Shown here: in pieces, positions 1 to 5,571 of the stretch
How positions within the stretch are numbered: position 1 is the first letter of the stretch
Layout of the letters: each line of letters starts with the position of its first letter
Source of the DNA: an uncultured bacterium
GTDB lineage: Bacteria; Hydrogenedentota; Hydrogenedentia; Hydrogenedentales; JAEUWI01
Assembly (NCBI GenBank): GCA_937895305.1
Contig: CALAXS010000019.1
Location: 1-8,887 of the forward strand
Direction of reading: 5' to 3'
DNA length: 8,887 bases
The notes under the pieces: generated by a model
Databases searched by the model: none
Told to the model about the DNA's origin: nothing
What the model saw: only the letters and a program-made list of their open reading frames with translations
Translations under genes and position numbers: made by a program

Positions 1-996
1 GATTTCTTGGAGGAGGGCTTTGGTGAAGGCGGGGGTGTCCTGGGGGTAGAGGTGGGAGCCTTCGGCGCAGGTGAATTGATTGAGGGTGGGGATGTCATGA
101 AAGTGGATGGTGGTGGCGGTGGTTTGGGCAGCGAAGATGTCCCAAAACCTGGTGCGGGGGAAGTATTTGTCGGTGGCTTCGAAGTAGGGGCCTGTAGTGG
201 GCATGCGGAGAAAGACTACGCGCCCCCCGCGCTGGTGGATAGTTTGAACGGCTGTTTCGATCTGGTCGAGTTCCCGGGGGAAGTTGTGGTAGTCGGGTAG
301 GTTGATGTAGTGGGATACGTTGACACCGACTTTTTTGAGTTGGATGCGGGTGAATTCCTGGAGGTCGACCTTGTTGTAGTCGACGATTTGGGTGCGGTCG
401 GGCGCATTGACGAGGTATTGGATGGGCGGTGCGCCACGGAGAAGTTTGGGGAGGGCTTCCTGAAGGAGGAGGTCGGGGAGCAGGAGGGTGAGTCTGGATT
501 GGAGTGCGGTGTGGAGACGGCGTTCTGCGTTACTGTGGGGGAGGAAGCTGTTGTGATAATAGTCGATCCAGGGTTGCTGTTGATCATGGAGTTCGGGGAG
601 GAGGGATTCGGCGGTGATGGAACAGAGGACGGTACCGCTGAAGGTGGTGTTCTCGGCAATGTCCTGGAGGGTGGCCATGGGGTGAAGGCCGCCGATGGCG
701 AGTTGGATGTACTCCTGATCGGGCAGGGTCTCATGAAAGGCCTGGGCGTTGAAGGCCTGGAGGATGCGGGAGGAGCCGAGAAGGAGGAGGGTGTCTTTGT
801 TTGCAGTCTCGACGCGCTGACGCTGTTGCGCCCAGAGGGCCTGGTTGTCGGTGATGGAGGGGGTGTAGCCGAGGCTGCGCCAGAGGACTTCGAGGGCGAT
901 GAGTGCCATGAGGGCGAGGAGCAGTGCGCTACTCCAGAGGCGACGGTGGGGTGCCCTGGGGAGTCGTTCGTTTGCGGCTGTGGGTTGTGGAGGCAT
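1..996 (-). CDS. SGNH/AlgJ-like polysaccharide O-acetylation protein, membrane-anchored (C-terminus cut by window edge)
   Basis: The minus-strand frame is open from the ATG at 996 to base 1 (332 residues, no stop, so partial). Seen: a basic N-terminus (residues 10-20), one hydrophobic segment at about 23-38 that would anchor it facing the periplasm, then LLLLGSSRILQAF (70-82), which matches SGNH-hydrolase block I with Ser76 as the likely nucleophile, IGGLHP (101-106) as a possible block II Gly, and CAEGSHLYPQD (310-320) as block V with His315. Family knowledge: SGNH-fold proteins encoded beside MBOAT proteins (AlgJ/AlgX, PatB, DltD types) pass acetyl groups to periplasmic polymers. The block V residue three before the His is Glu312, where Asp is usual. 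It starts 15 bases after the MBOAT stop, so the two are very probably co-transcribed; no strong ribosome site is visible. Block V normally lies close to the C-terminus, so few residues are probably missing. The substrate cannot be told from sequence. Confidence 0.85.
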   Translation of the reverse strand, partial: MPPQPTAANERLPRAPHRRLWSSALLLALMALIALEVLWRSLGYTPSITDNQALWAQQRQRVETANKDTLLLLGSSRILQAFNAQAFHETLPDQEYIQLAIGGLHPMATLQDIAENTTFSGTVLCSITAESLLPELHDQQQPWIDYYHNSFLPHSNAERRLHTALQSRLTLLLPDLLLQEALPKLLRGAPPIQYLVNAPDRTQIVDYNKVDLQEFTRIQLKKVGVNVSHYINLPDYHNFPRELDQIETAVQTIHQRGGRVVFLRMPTTGPYFEATDKYFPRTRFWDIFAAQTTATTIHFHDIPTLNQFTCAEGSHLYPQDTPAFTKALLQEI

Positions 997-1011
997 GGTG
1001 CTGTTCCAGAT

Positions 1012-2436
1012 TTAGAATTGAAAGTAGATGAAGGCGCGTGGGTCGCCGGACATGGTAGTGATTGCGATGAGCATGGCAGCAAGAAGGGTGGCGCGTAGCC
1101 ACCAGGGAGTTTTTTGCGTGAAGTGTTCGAGGGATTTATCGCGGAGCATGAAGTGGAGGCTGAGCATGATTACGGTGATGGTGAGGACCATGAAGGTTTC
1201 GTTGTTTTTGACCATGGACCCAGTACTACGTCCGGGGAACCCGCTCATGGATTGGAGGAGGCTGAATGCGGTACTGAAGTTGTGCGCGCGGAAGAAGACC
1301 CATGCGATACATACCGCAGCGTAGGTGATGAGTGCGAGGGTGATGCGTGCGGGGAGGGTGGTCCAGAGGGATGATTGTGGAATGATTTTTTTCAGGATAC
1401 GCTCTATGATGAGGTAGGTGCCGTGGAGTGCGCCCCAGATGACGAAGGTCCATGCAGCACCGTGCCAGAGTCCGCCGAGGAGCATGGTGAGGGCCAGGTT
1501 GATGTGGGTGCGCGTGGGGCCTTTCTGGTTGCCACCGAGGGGGATGTAGAGGTAGTCGCGAAGCCAGGCGGAGAGGGAGATGTGCCAGCGTTGCCAGAAG
1601 TCGGAGAAGCCGATGGCGGCGTAGGGGAAGCGGAAATTGTCTTGTATGGTGAAACCGAGGCAGAGGGCGACGCCGATGGCGCAGGCGGAGTAGCCTGTGA
1701 AGTCGCAGAAGATTTGACCGGAGAAGGCGAGGGTGCCAATCCAGGCATCCATAAAGCCGATGCCTGTGGCGTCTTCGTAGACTTTATCAACGATAGGGGC
1801 GAGGAGCCCGTCTGCGATGGCGACTTTGTTGAATACGCCGATGATGAGGAGGGTGAGTCCCCAGGAGAGTTGGTCGCGGGTGGCTTTGCGCGGGGTGATG
1901 CATTGGGGGAGGAAGTCTTTGGCGCGGACGATGGGGCCCGCGACGAGCTGGGGGAAGAAGGTGACGAAGAGGGCGAAGTCGAGGAAGGAGGGCCAGGGTT
2001 TGGATTTGTTGCGGTAGGCGTCGATGGTGTAGGAGAGGGTCTGGAAGGTGTAGAAGGAGATGCCTACGGGGAGTATGATGGAGGGTGCTGCGGGGGTGAA
2101 GGGGATGCCGAGGGTGTTGACGAGGGCGGTGAAATTATCCAGGAGGAAGGTGCCGTACTTGAAGTAGGCGAGGAGGCCCAGGTTGCAGCTGAGGGAGCAG
2201 AGGAGAAGGAGACGTCGTGCTGTTGTGCTTTGTGCAGTGTAGAGCTTTTTTACAACGAACCAGTCTACGAGAGTGGAGAGCCAGATGAGGATGACGAAGG
2301 GGGGATTCCATGCAGCGTAAAAGAGGTAGGAGGCGATAAGGAGGTTAAGTTTTTTTATTTTCCAGGGCAGGGGGAGTGTATGCAGGGCGAGGACAATGCA
2401 GAAGAAGATGAGGAATGTGAGGGAGTTAAATAGCAT
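1012..2436 (-). CDS. MBOAT-family membrane O-acyltransferase (AlgI-like)
   Basis: This 474-residue multi-pass inner-membrane protein belongs to the MBOAT family, which takes acetyl groups from a cytoplasmic donor and delivers them to a periplasmic partner for polysaccharide O-acetylation. Seen in order: the typical opening MLFNSLTFLIFF, PVGISFYTFQTLSYTIDAYR (123-142), FFPQLVAGPIVRAKDF (160-175), DFWQRWHISLSAWLRDYLYI (279-298) followed by PLGGN, and GGLWHGAAWTFVIWGALHG (321-339), where His325 corresponds to the conserved catalytic His of AlgI. The ending FIYFQF is common in bacterial AlgI-like proteins. The length is usual for the family. No convincing Shine-Dalgarno precedes the ATG at 2436, but a near-consensus promoter lies just upstream (2475-2503). 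The SGNH partner gene follows after 15 bases. Family assignment is very secure; whether the substrate is the polymer exported by the plus-strand genes is inference from proximity. Confidence 0.96.
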   Translation of the reverse strand: MLFNSLTFLIFFCIVLALHTLPLPWKIKKLNLLIASYLFYAAWNPPFVILIWLSTLVDWFVVKKLYTAQSTTARRLLLLCSLSCNLGLLAYFKYGTFLLDNFTALVNTLGIPFTPAAPSIILPVGISFYTFQTLSYTIDAYRNKSKPWPSFLDFALFVTFFPQLVAGPIVRAKDFLPQCITPRKATRDQLSWGLTLLIIGVFNKVAIADGLLAPIVDKVYEDATGIGFMDAWIGTLAFSGQIFCDFTGYSACAIGVALCLGFTIQDNFRFPYAAIGFSDFWQRWHISLSAWLRDYLYIPLGGNQKGPTRTHINLALTMLLGGLWHGAAWTFVIWGALHGTYLIIERILKKIIPQSSLWTTLPARITLALITYAAVCIAWVFFRAHNFSTAFSLLQSMSGFPGRSTGSMVKNNETFMVLTITVIMLSLHFMLRDKSLEHFTQKTPWWLRATLLAAMLIAITTMSGDPRAFIYFQF

Positions 2437-2474
2437 GTGCTGTAGTCGTCTCGTGGTGCCCTGATGTTGGGGGC

Positions 2475-2503
2475 ATTATAGTGGGCTGGAGGATAAATGT
2501 AAA
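2475..2503 (-). promoter_or_regulatory. sigma70-like promoter of the O-acetylation operon
   Basis: Read on the minus strand there is TTTACA (2503-2498), a 17-base spacer and a perfect TATAAT (2480-2475). Transcription would start near 2468, giving a leader of about 31 bases before the MBOAT ATG at 2436. It lies in the 136-base gap after the 2573-3361 gene, so the MBOAT/SGNH pair need not depend on read-through. The -35 region shares the 11-mer CTTTACATTTA with the plus-strand promoter at 5386. Confidence 0.75.
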
Positions 2504-2572
2504 GGCCCTTGCCGGACAGGTGCATTTCTTCCGTTGAATGAACTGCAATGGTAATCAATCGGTTATGCGCAG

Positions 2573-3361
2573 CTACTGCAAAAGGAAGAGTGCAATTATT
2601 TCCCATGTTTGTGTTTTTGCTATTTGGAAAATGGAGAAACTTAGCAGGGCAAGTCCAATGTAACCAATAGCAAAACATCGATTTATTGAACGGGTTAAGA
2701 GTGAATTGATGATTAGGAGTAAAAGTCCGATGATGATAACTGCGCCAAATGGTCCAAAAGTTTCGCCCCAAGTTGTGCCTGAGTAGAGATTTTTTATGGC
2801 ATCTATGCGGTCAATGGCAGCAGGTAGTGTGATTAGCGTAGCAATTAGCATTGTGGTGCGATGTATGTTGGCTTTTTTACGTTGCCAGATAGCGATTGCT
2901 ACTAAAATCCCGAACGTGAGTATGCTTAAAGTAGGTATGGCCATGAATTGTTCCGGGGCAAGGTTCCAGAGTAGGAGGTCTGGTGGTGCAATGCGGGTGG
3001 ATTCGATGCCCAGACGGAATCCGGTAATGACGATGAGTAATGCCAGGCCAACCCCGATTTTTCCAAGAAGCATGTGGGTGGAGCGCTTACCTTTCGTGAT
3101 AAGCACCGGCTGTATGAGGAAGAGCAACATCCATGCTGTCATGCTGGTTGCATGCAGGATGATGAGCGTTTTAATGGGCGGGGCGATTTCGCGGCCGGGA
3201 TAGGCCTTGCCGTGTAGGTAGAATTGTTGAAAGCCGAGGAACATGATAATGAGGAGCATGAGTGCTGAAATGGAATAGAATAATCTTGGGTGTTTAATAC
3301 GTGGCTTTGTGGTTTTGGGGTTTTCTGAAGGCTCATTAACTGATGGTGTTGGATTCGACAT
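2573..3361 (-). CDS. Multi-pass membrane protein of unknown function
   Basis: A 262-residue protein with a hydrophilic, Pro/Lys-rich N-terminus (1-26) and about seven predicted membrane segments (roughly 27-45, 66-88, 100-117, 138-159, 169-185, 204-224, 230-247). Conserved-looking features are LHATSMTAWMLLFLIQPVLI (69-88), a loop with His96 before a LGKIG turn, and NIHRTTMLIAT (165-175) with His167. Helix-embedded His plus a short 'H..LG..G' loop resembles a widespread class of uncharacterised bacterial membrane proteins; heme or metal binding is possible but only a guess. The start is supported by AAGGA six bases upstream (3368-3372 on the minus strand). Its base use is more A+T-rich, with weaker G-over-C skew than either neighbour, and the protein is rich in Ile and Lys. 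It may have no part in polysaccharide metabolism and may have a separate history. Confidence 0.85.
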   Translation of the reverse strand: MSNPTPSVNEPSENPKTTKPRIKHPRLFYSISALMLLIIMFLGFQQFYLHGKAYPGREIAPPIKTLIILHATSMTAWMLLFLIQPVLITKGKRSTHMLLGKIGVGLALLIVITGFRLGIESTRIAPPDLLLWNLAPEQFMAIPTLSILTFGILVAIAIWQRKKANIHRTTMLIATLITLPAAIDRIDAIKNLYSGTTWGETFGPFGAVIIIGLLLLIINSLLTRSINRCFAIGYIGLALLSFSIFQIAKTQTWEIIALFLLQ

Positions 3362-3418
3362 GGGGGATCCTTGGGAAATGTTTTTCTGGCATCAGTCTAA
3401 TCGTTATTGTGTGCGGCG

Positions 3419-3448
3419 AGTATGGCCTGATGTAAATTAGGGTGTCAA
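3419..3448 (-). promoter_or_regulatory. Candidate promoter of the seven-helix membrane protein gene
   Basis: On the minus strand a perfect TTGACA (3448-3443) is followed after 18 bases by CATACT (3424-3419), which matches four of six bases of the -10 consensus. Transcription would start near 3412, about 50 bases before the ATG at 3361. This lies in the 178-base divergent region (3362-3539). I found no equally good promoter for the plus-strand methyltransferase gene there; an eight-T tract at 3484-3491 is the only other notable run. Confidence 0.5.
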
Positions 3449-3539
3449 ATTAGTGTTGTGGGTTTAGTTTGGTCATTCAAGTATTTTTTTTGGTGTGGGC
3501 TGGTGTATGCTGGTGCGGAAATGTTTTGGAAGGAGTGGT

Positions 3540-4325
3540 ATGTCGGATTCGGGTCATAGTGATAAGGAGAGTCTTGCGCTGGATGTAGCGGCGTTGCGGG
3601 AGAAGCTGGGTCCGGTGAAGGTGGGGTTGATCGAGCGTTGGATTCGGGAGGTGAATGGTCCCTATGACGAAATGATTGGGCGGGTGATGGAGGCGGATAG
3701 TCTGGTGCTGGATGTGGGGTGTAGTCGTGGGGACCCGGATTTGCCGAGTATGTATACGGGCCGTGGTGTGATTGGTGCAGATTTGGATGTGCTGGGATTG
3801 CGTGCGAATGATATGGCCCAGGGGTGTGTGTTGTCGCCCATGGATGCGTTACCTTTTGCGGATGGTGTGTTTGATGTGGTGGTGTGCAAGTGGGTGGTGG
3901 AGCATCTGGAGGATCCGGCGGGTGCTTTTAGGGAGTGTGCGCGGGTATTAAAGCCGGGGGGGCATGTGGCGGTGTTGACGCCCAATGCCTGGAGTCTGTT
4001 TACGTTGATTTCGAGTCTCATGCCGTTTCGGCTGAAGCAGATTTTAAAGGGTAAGATGTTTGGCGGACATGAGGAGGATACGTTCCGCACGTGGTATCGT
4101 GCGAATACGCGTCGTTCGTTGGACCGGGTTATGGATGAGGCGGGCTTTGTGTGCGTGGAGAAGGCGTTGCTACCGGGGATGTGGACGTTTTTTATATTTA
4201 ATCGGCCCCTGGCGTTGCTGGTGCGATGGGTGGAGCATGTACAGATTAAGTTGCCGGGTGCGCGAAACCTGAGTACCTATATTGTTGGCCTGTGGAAAAA
4301 GACCGGTATCACCGGCCTGCACTAG
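3540..4325 (+). CDS. Class I SAM-dependent methyltransferase (Methyltransf_11 type)
   Basis: A 261-residue soluble protein with a Rossmann-type SAM-binding core. Seen: motif I VLDVGCSRG (56-64), an acidic turn after strand 2, IGADLD (78-83), MDALPFADG (101-109) with Asp102, FDVVVCKWVVEHLEDP (111-126) and LKPGGHVAVLTPN (137-149). Motif I has CSRG where many relatives have GxG, but the fold signature is otherwise standard. The start at 3540 is chosen over the in-frame ATG at 3495 because GGAAGGAG (3528-3535) lies four bases before it. Methyltransferases of this class in polysaccharide loci methylate sugars or precursors, and that role is inferred here from position next to an epimerase-type gene; the acceptor is not visible in the sequence. 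An 83-base gap separates it from the SDR gene. The coding strand is strikingly G- and T-rich. Confidence 0.9.
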   Translation: MSDSGHSDKESLALDVAALREKLGPVKVGLIERWIREVNGPYDEMIGRVMEADSLVLDVGCSRGDPDLPSMYTGRGVIGADLDVLGLRANDMAQGCVLSPMDALPFADGVFDVVVCKWVVEHLEDPAGAFRECARVLKPGGHVAVLTPNAWSLFTLISSLMPFRLKQILKGKMFGGHEEDTFRTWYRANTRRSLDRVMDEAGFVCVEKALLPGMWTFFIFNRPLALLVRWVEHVQIKLPGARNLSTYIVGLWKKTGITGLH

Positions 4326-4329
4326 TGCA
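4318..4329. repeat. 12-base perfect palindrome across the methyltransferase stop codon
   Basis: TGCACTAGTGCA is its own reverse complement and contains the TAG stop (4323-4325). Just upstream is a second inverted repeat, CCGGT-ATC-ACCGG (4303-4315). Neither is followed by a T-run, so I do not call a terminator. They could be a weak RNA structure, a protein-binding site, or chance. Confidence 0.4.
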
Positions 4330-4395
4330 CACCACGAATCAATGATGTGTTAGTTGTGTTATCTTTACAGTTTTAGTCAAAGTTGATTCCAGCGT

Positions 4396-4400
4396 AGGAG
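4396..4400 (+). promoter_or_regulatory. Ribosome binding site supporting a GTG start
   Basis: AGGAG lies eight bases before the GTG at 4409. It decides the start of the SDR gene, since the reading frame has no ATG before the nucleotide-binding motif. The rest of the gap 4326-4408 contains a CTTTACA string (4363-4369) but no -10 element at the right distance. Confidence 0.75.
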
Positions 4401-4408
4401 TTTTTATA

Positions 4409-5359
4409 GTGGGTTGGTCAGGTAAACAGATTGTAGTAACGGGTGCGGGTGGCTTTGTGGGGAGCCATCTGGTGGAGCGGTTATTGGCGGAGGGTGCACA
4501 GGTTCGTGGATTGGTGCAGGGGAATGCTGGCTATTTAACGGGCTTGGAGGCGGATGGCTTGAAAGTGGTGGTGGGTGATTTGCTGGATAGGGGTTGCCTG
4601 GCGGGATTGATGGATGGGGCGGATTGTGTATTTCATTTGGGTGCCATAACGAGTGTGGCCTATTCGTACGCCCATCCAGTGGAGACGGTGGAGGTGAATG
4701 TGATGGGTACGGTGAATGTGCTGGAGGCGGCGCGGGTAGCGGGGGTCGGGCGTTTTGTGCATACGAGCACGGCGGGGGTGTATGGGAGTGCGGAAGGGGG
4801 AAAGCCTATCTCGGAATCCCATCCGGTAAGTGCGTGTAATCCCTATACGGCGGCGAAGTTGGGGGCGGATAATGTGGTGGAGACCTATTTTCGGTCTTAT
4901 GACTTCCCGGTGACGACGTTGCGCCTGTTTAATACCTATGGTCCGCGGATGGGTCAGTATTTGATTTTACCAACCATTGTGGAGCAGTTGATGGTGGGGC
5001 CGGAGTTGCGCCTGGGGGATTTGCGCCCTACGCGTCCGTTTACGTATGTGGACGATATTGTGGAGGCTTATTTACGGATGGGTGTGACGGAGGGGGTGTT
5101 GGGGGAAGTGATCCATGTGGGTGCGGAGGAGGATATATCGATGTTGGCCTTGGTGGAGCGGGTAAGCTCCATAATGGAACAGCCTTATGCGTTGGTGGAG
5201 GATGCTTCGCGGCTACGTCCAGCGAATAGTGAGATTTTCAGGGTATGTGTGGATAATAGCAAAGCCCGTCGTTTGCTGGGCTGGTCTCCTGGAGTGGGCC
5301 TTGAAGCGGGTTTGCGTAGTACAGTGGATTGGATAAAGGGTGGTGGGTATGGGATTTAG
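4409..5359 (+). CDS. Extended-SDR NAD(P)-dependent nucleotide-sugar epimerase-type enzyme
   Basis: A 316-residue protein of the extended short-chain dehydrogenase family acting on nucleotide sugars. Seen: the dinucleotide-binding TGAGGFVG (11-18), GDLLD (56-60), the strand-5 region HTSTAGVYG (118-126) with Ser120/Thr121, the catalytic NPYTAAK (144-150) with Tyr146 and Lys150, LRLFNTYGPR (171-180), the substrate-domain LGDLRPTRPFTYVDD (202-216), and C-terminal RPANSEIFRV (270-279) and LLGWSP (289-294). Overall pattern (VRGLVQ after strand 2, PISESHP, LGDLRPTR) recalls the LegB/WbpP branch of UDP-HexNAc 4-epimerases and 4,6-dehydratases. However, dehydratases carry an acidic residue pair or Ser-Glu in the 'ST[DS]EVYG' position and here it is Ala-Gly, so 4-epimerase or oxidoreductase activity is likelier. 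Start is GTG with AGGAG eight bases upstream. The product would be a sugar precursor for the polymer; exact substrate unknown. Confidence 0.9.
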   Translation: MGWSGKQIVVTGAGGFVGSHLVERLLAEGAQVRGLVQGNAGYLTGLEADGLKVVVGDLLDRGCLAGLMDGADCVFHLGAITSVAYSYAHPVETVEVNVMGTVNVLEAARVAGVGRFVHTSTAGVYGSAEGGKPISESHPVSACNPYTAAKLGADNVVETYFRSYDFPVTTLRLFNTYGPRMGQYLILPTIVEQLMVGPELRLGDLRPTRPFTYVDDIVEAYLRMGVTEGVLGEVIHVGAEEDISMLALVERVSSIMEQPYALVEDASRLRPANSEIFRVCVDNSKARRLLGWSPGVGLEAGLRSTVDWIKGGGYGI

Positions 5360-5385
5360 ATTTGAATAACAGGGAAAGAAAACTC

Positions 5386-5414
5386 TTTACATTTAAGTGA
5401 TAATGTTGTTTAAT
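5386..5414 (+). promoter_or_regulatory. sigma70-like promoter of the export gene cluster
   Basis: TTTACA (5386-5391), a 17-base spacer and TTTAAT (5409-5414), five of six matches in each hexamer. Transcription would start near 5421, about 147 bases before the ATG at 5568. The 11-mer CTTTACATTTA (5385-5395) is identical to that in the minus-strand promoter of the O-acetylation operon, which hints at shared control of the two units. The leader holds a hairpin (5418-5435) and a possible small ORF. Confidence 0.65.
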
Positions 5415-5417
5415 GGG

Positions 5418-5435
5418 ATTGCTGGGCAGAGCAAT
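5418..5435 (+). repeat. Inverted repeat at the predicted transcription start
   Basis: ATTGCT (5418-5423) and AGCAAT (5430-5435) are perfect complements around a six-base GGGCAG loop. It sits directly downstream of the -10 element, over the expected +1. It could be an operator or a 5' stem-loop of the mRNA. Six base pairs can also occur by chance, so confidence is modest. Confidence 0.4.
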
Positions 5436-5571
5436 GTGTGAAGATTTAGGTGTGAACTTAAAAGTTGCATTTGAAGCGGGTTTTGGGTACTGTGGGTGGG
5501 TGAGGTGTCGAAAGTTGTGTCTGCGTATTGTGTTAGCGTGGATTATATTGGTTAAATTGGAGGCGAAATGA
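5434..5571 (+). CDS. Possible small protein, 45 residues, overlapping the next gene by ATGA
   Basis: An ATG at 5434 opens a 45-codon frame whose TGA (5569-5571) overlaps the ATG of the next gene at 5568, the usual geometry of translational coupling. An in-frame ATG at 5413 would extend it to 52 residues but lies in the predicted -10 element. The peptide begins MCEDLGVNLKVAFEAG, contains a Cys/Arg cluster (about 20-30) and has a hydrophobic stretch, LCLRIVLAWIILV (28-40), that could be membrane-associated. No good ribosome site precedes either ATG, and the strand is stop-poor by composition, so it may be a chance frame in a leader. No family recognised. Confidence 0.25.
   Translation: MCEDLGVNLKVAFEAGFGYCGWVRCRKLCLRIVLAWIILVKLEAK

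Noticed and set aside
216..1098. Long frames at 216-1082 (minus) and 310-1098 (plus)
   Set aside because: Both overlap the true SGNH-like minus-strand frame (1-996). One is Ser/Pro/Thr-rich and the other Glu/Gly-rich, as expected of out-of-frame reading in strongly skewed DNA.
1375..2433. A 352-codon plus-strand frame opposite the MBOAT gene
   Set aside because: Its product is a low-complexity Glu/Gly/Val-rich chain produced by the G-rich antisense of a clearly real MBOAT gene. There is no ribosome site and no domain.
3484..3491. Eight-T tract in the divergent region as a terminator tail
   Set aside because: No stem precedes it and it lies between two divergently transcribed genes where no transcript needs to end.
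3495..3539. Upstream ATG at 3495 as start of the methyltransferase
   Set aside because: It has no ribosome site and adds 15 atypical residues, whereas 3540 has GGAAGGAG at close spacing.
4303..4329. Terminator after the methyltransferase gene
   Set aside because: Two short inverted repeats are present, but neither is followed by a T-run and the stems are only 5-6 bp, so a rho-independent terminator cannot be supported.
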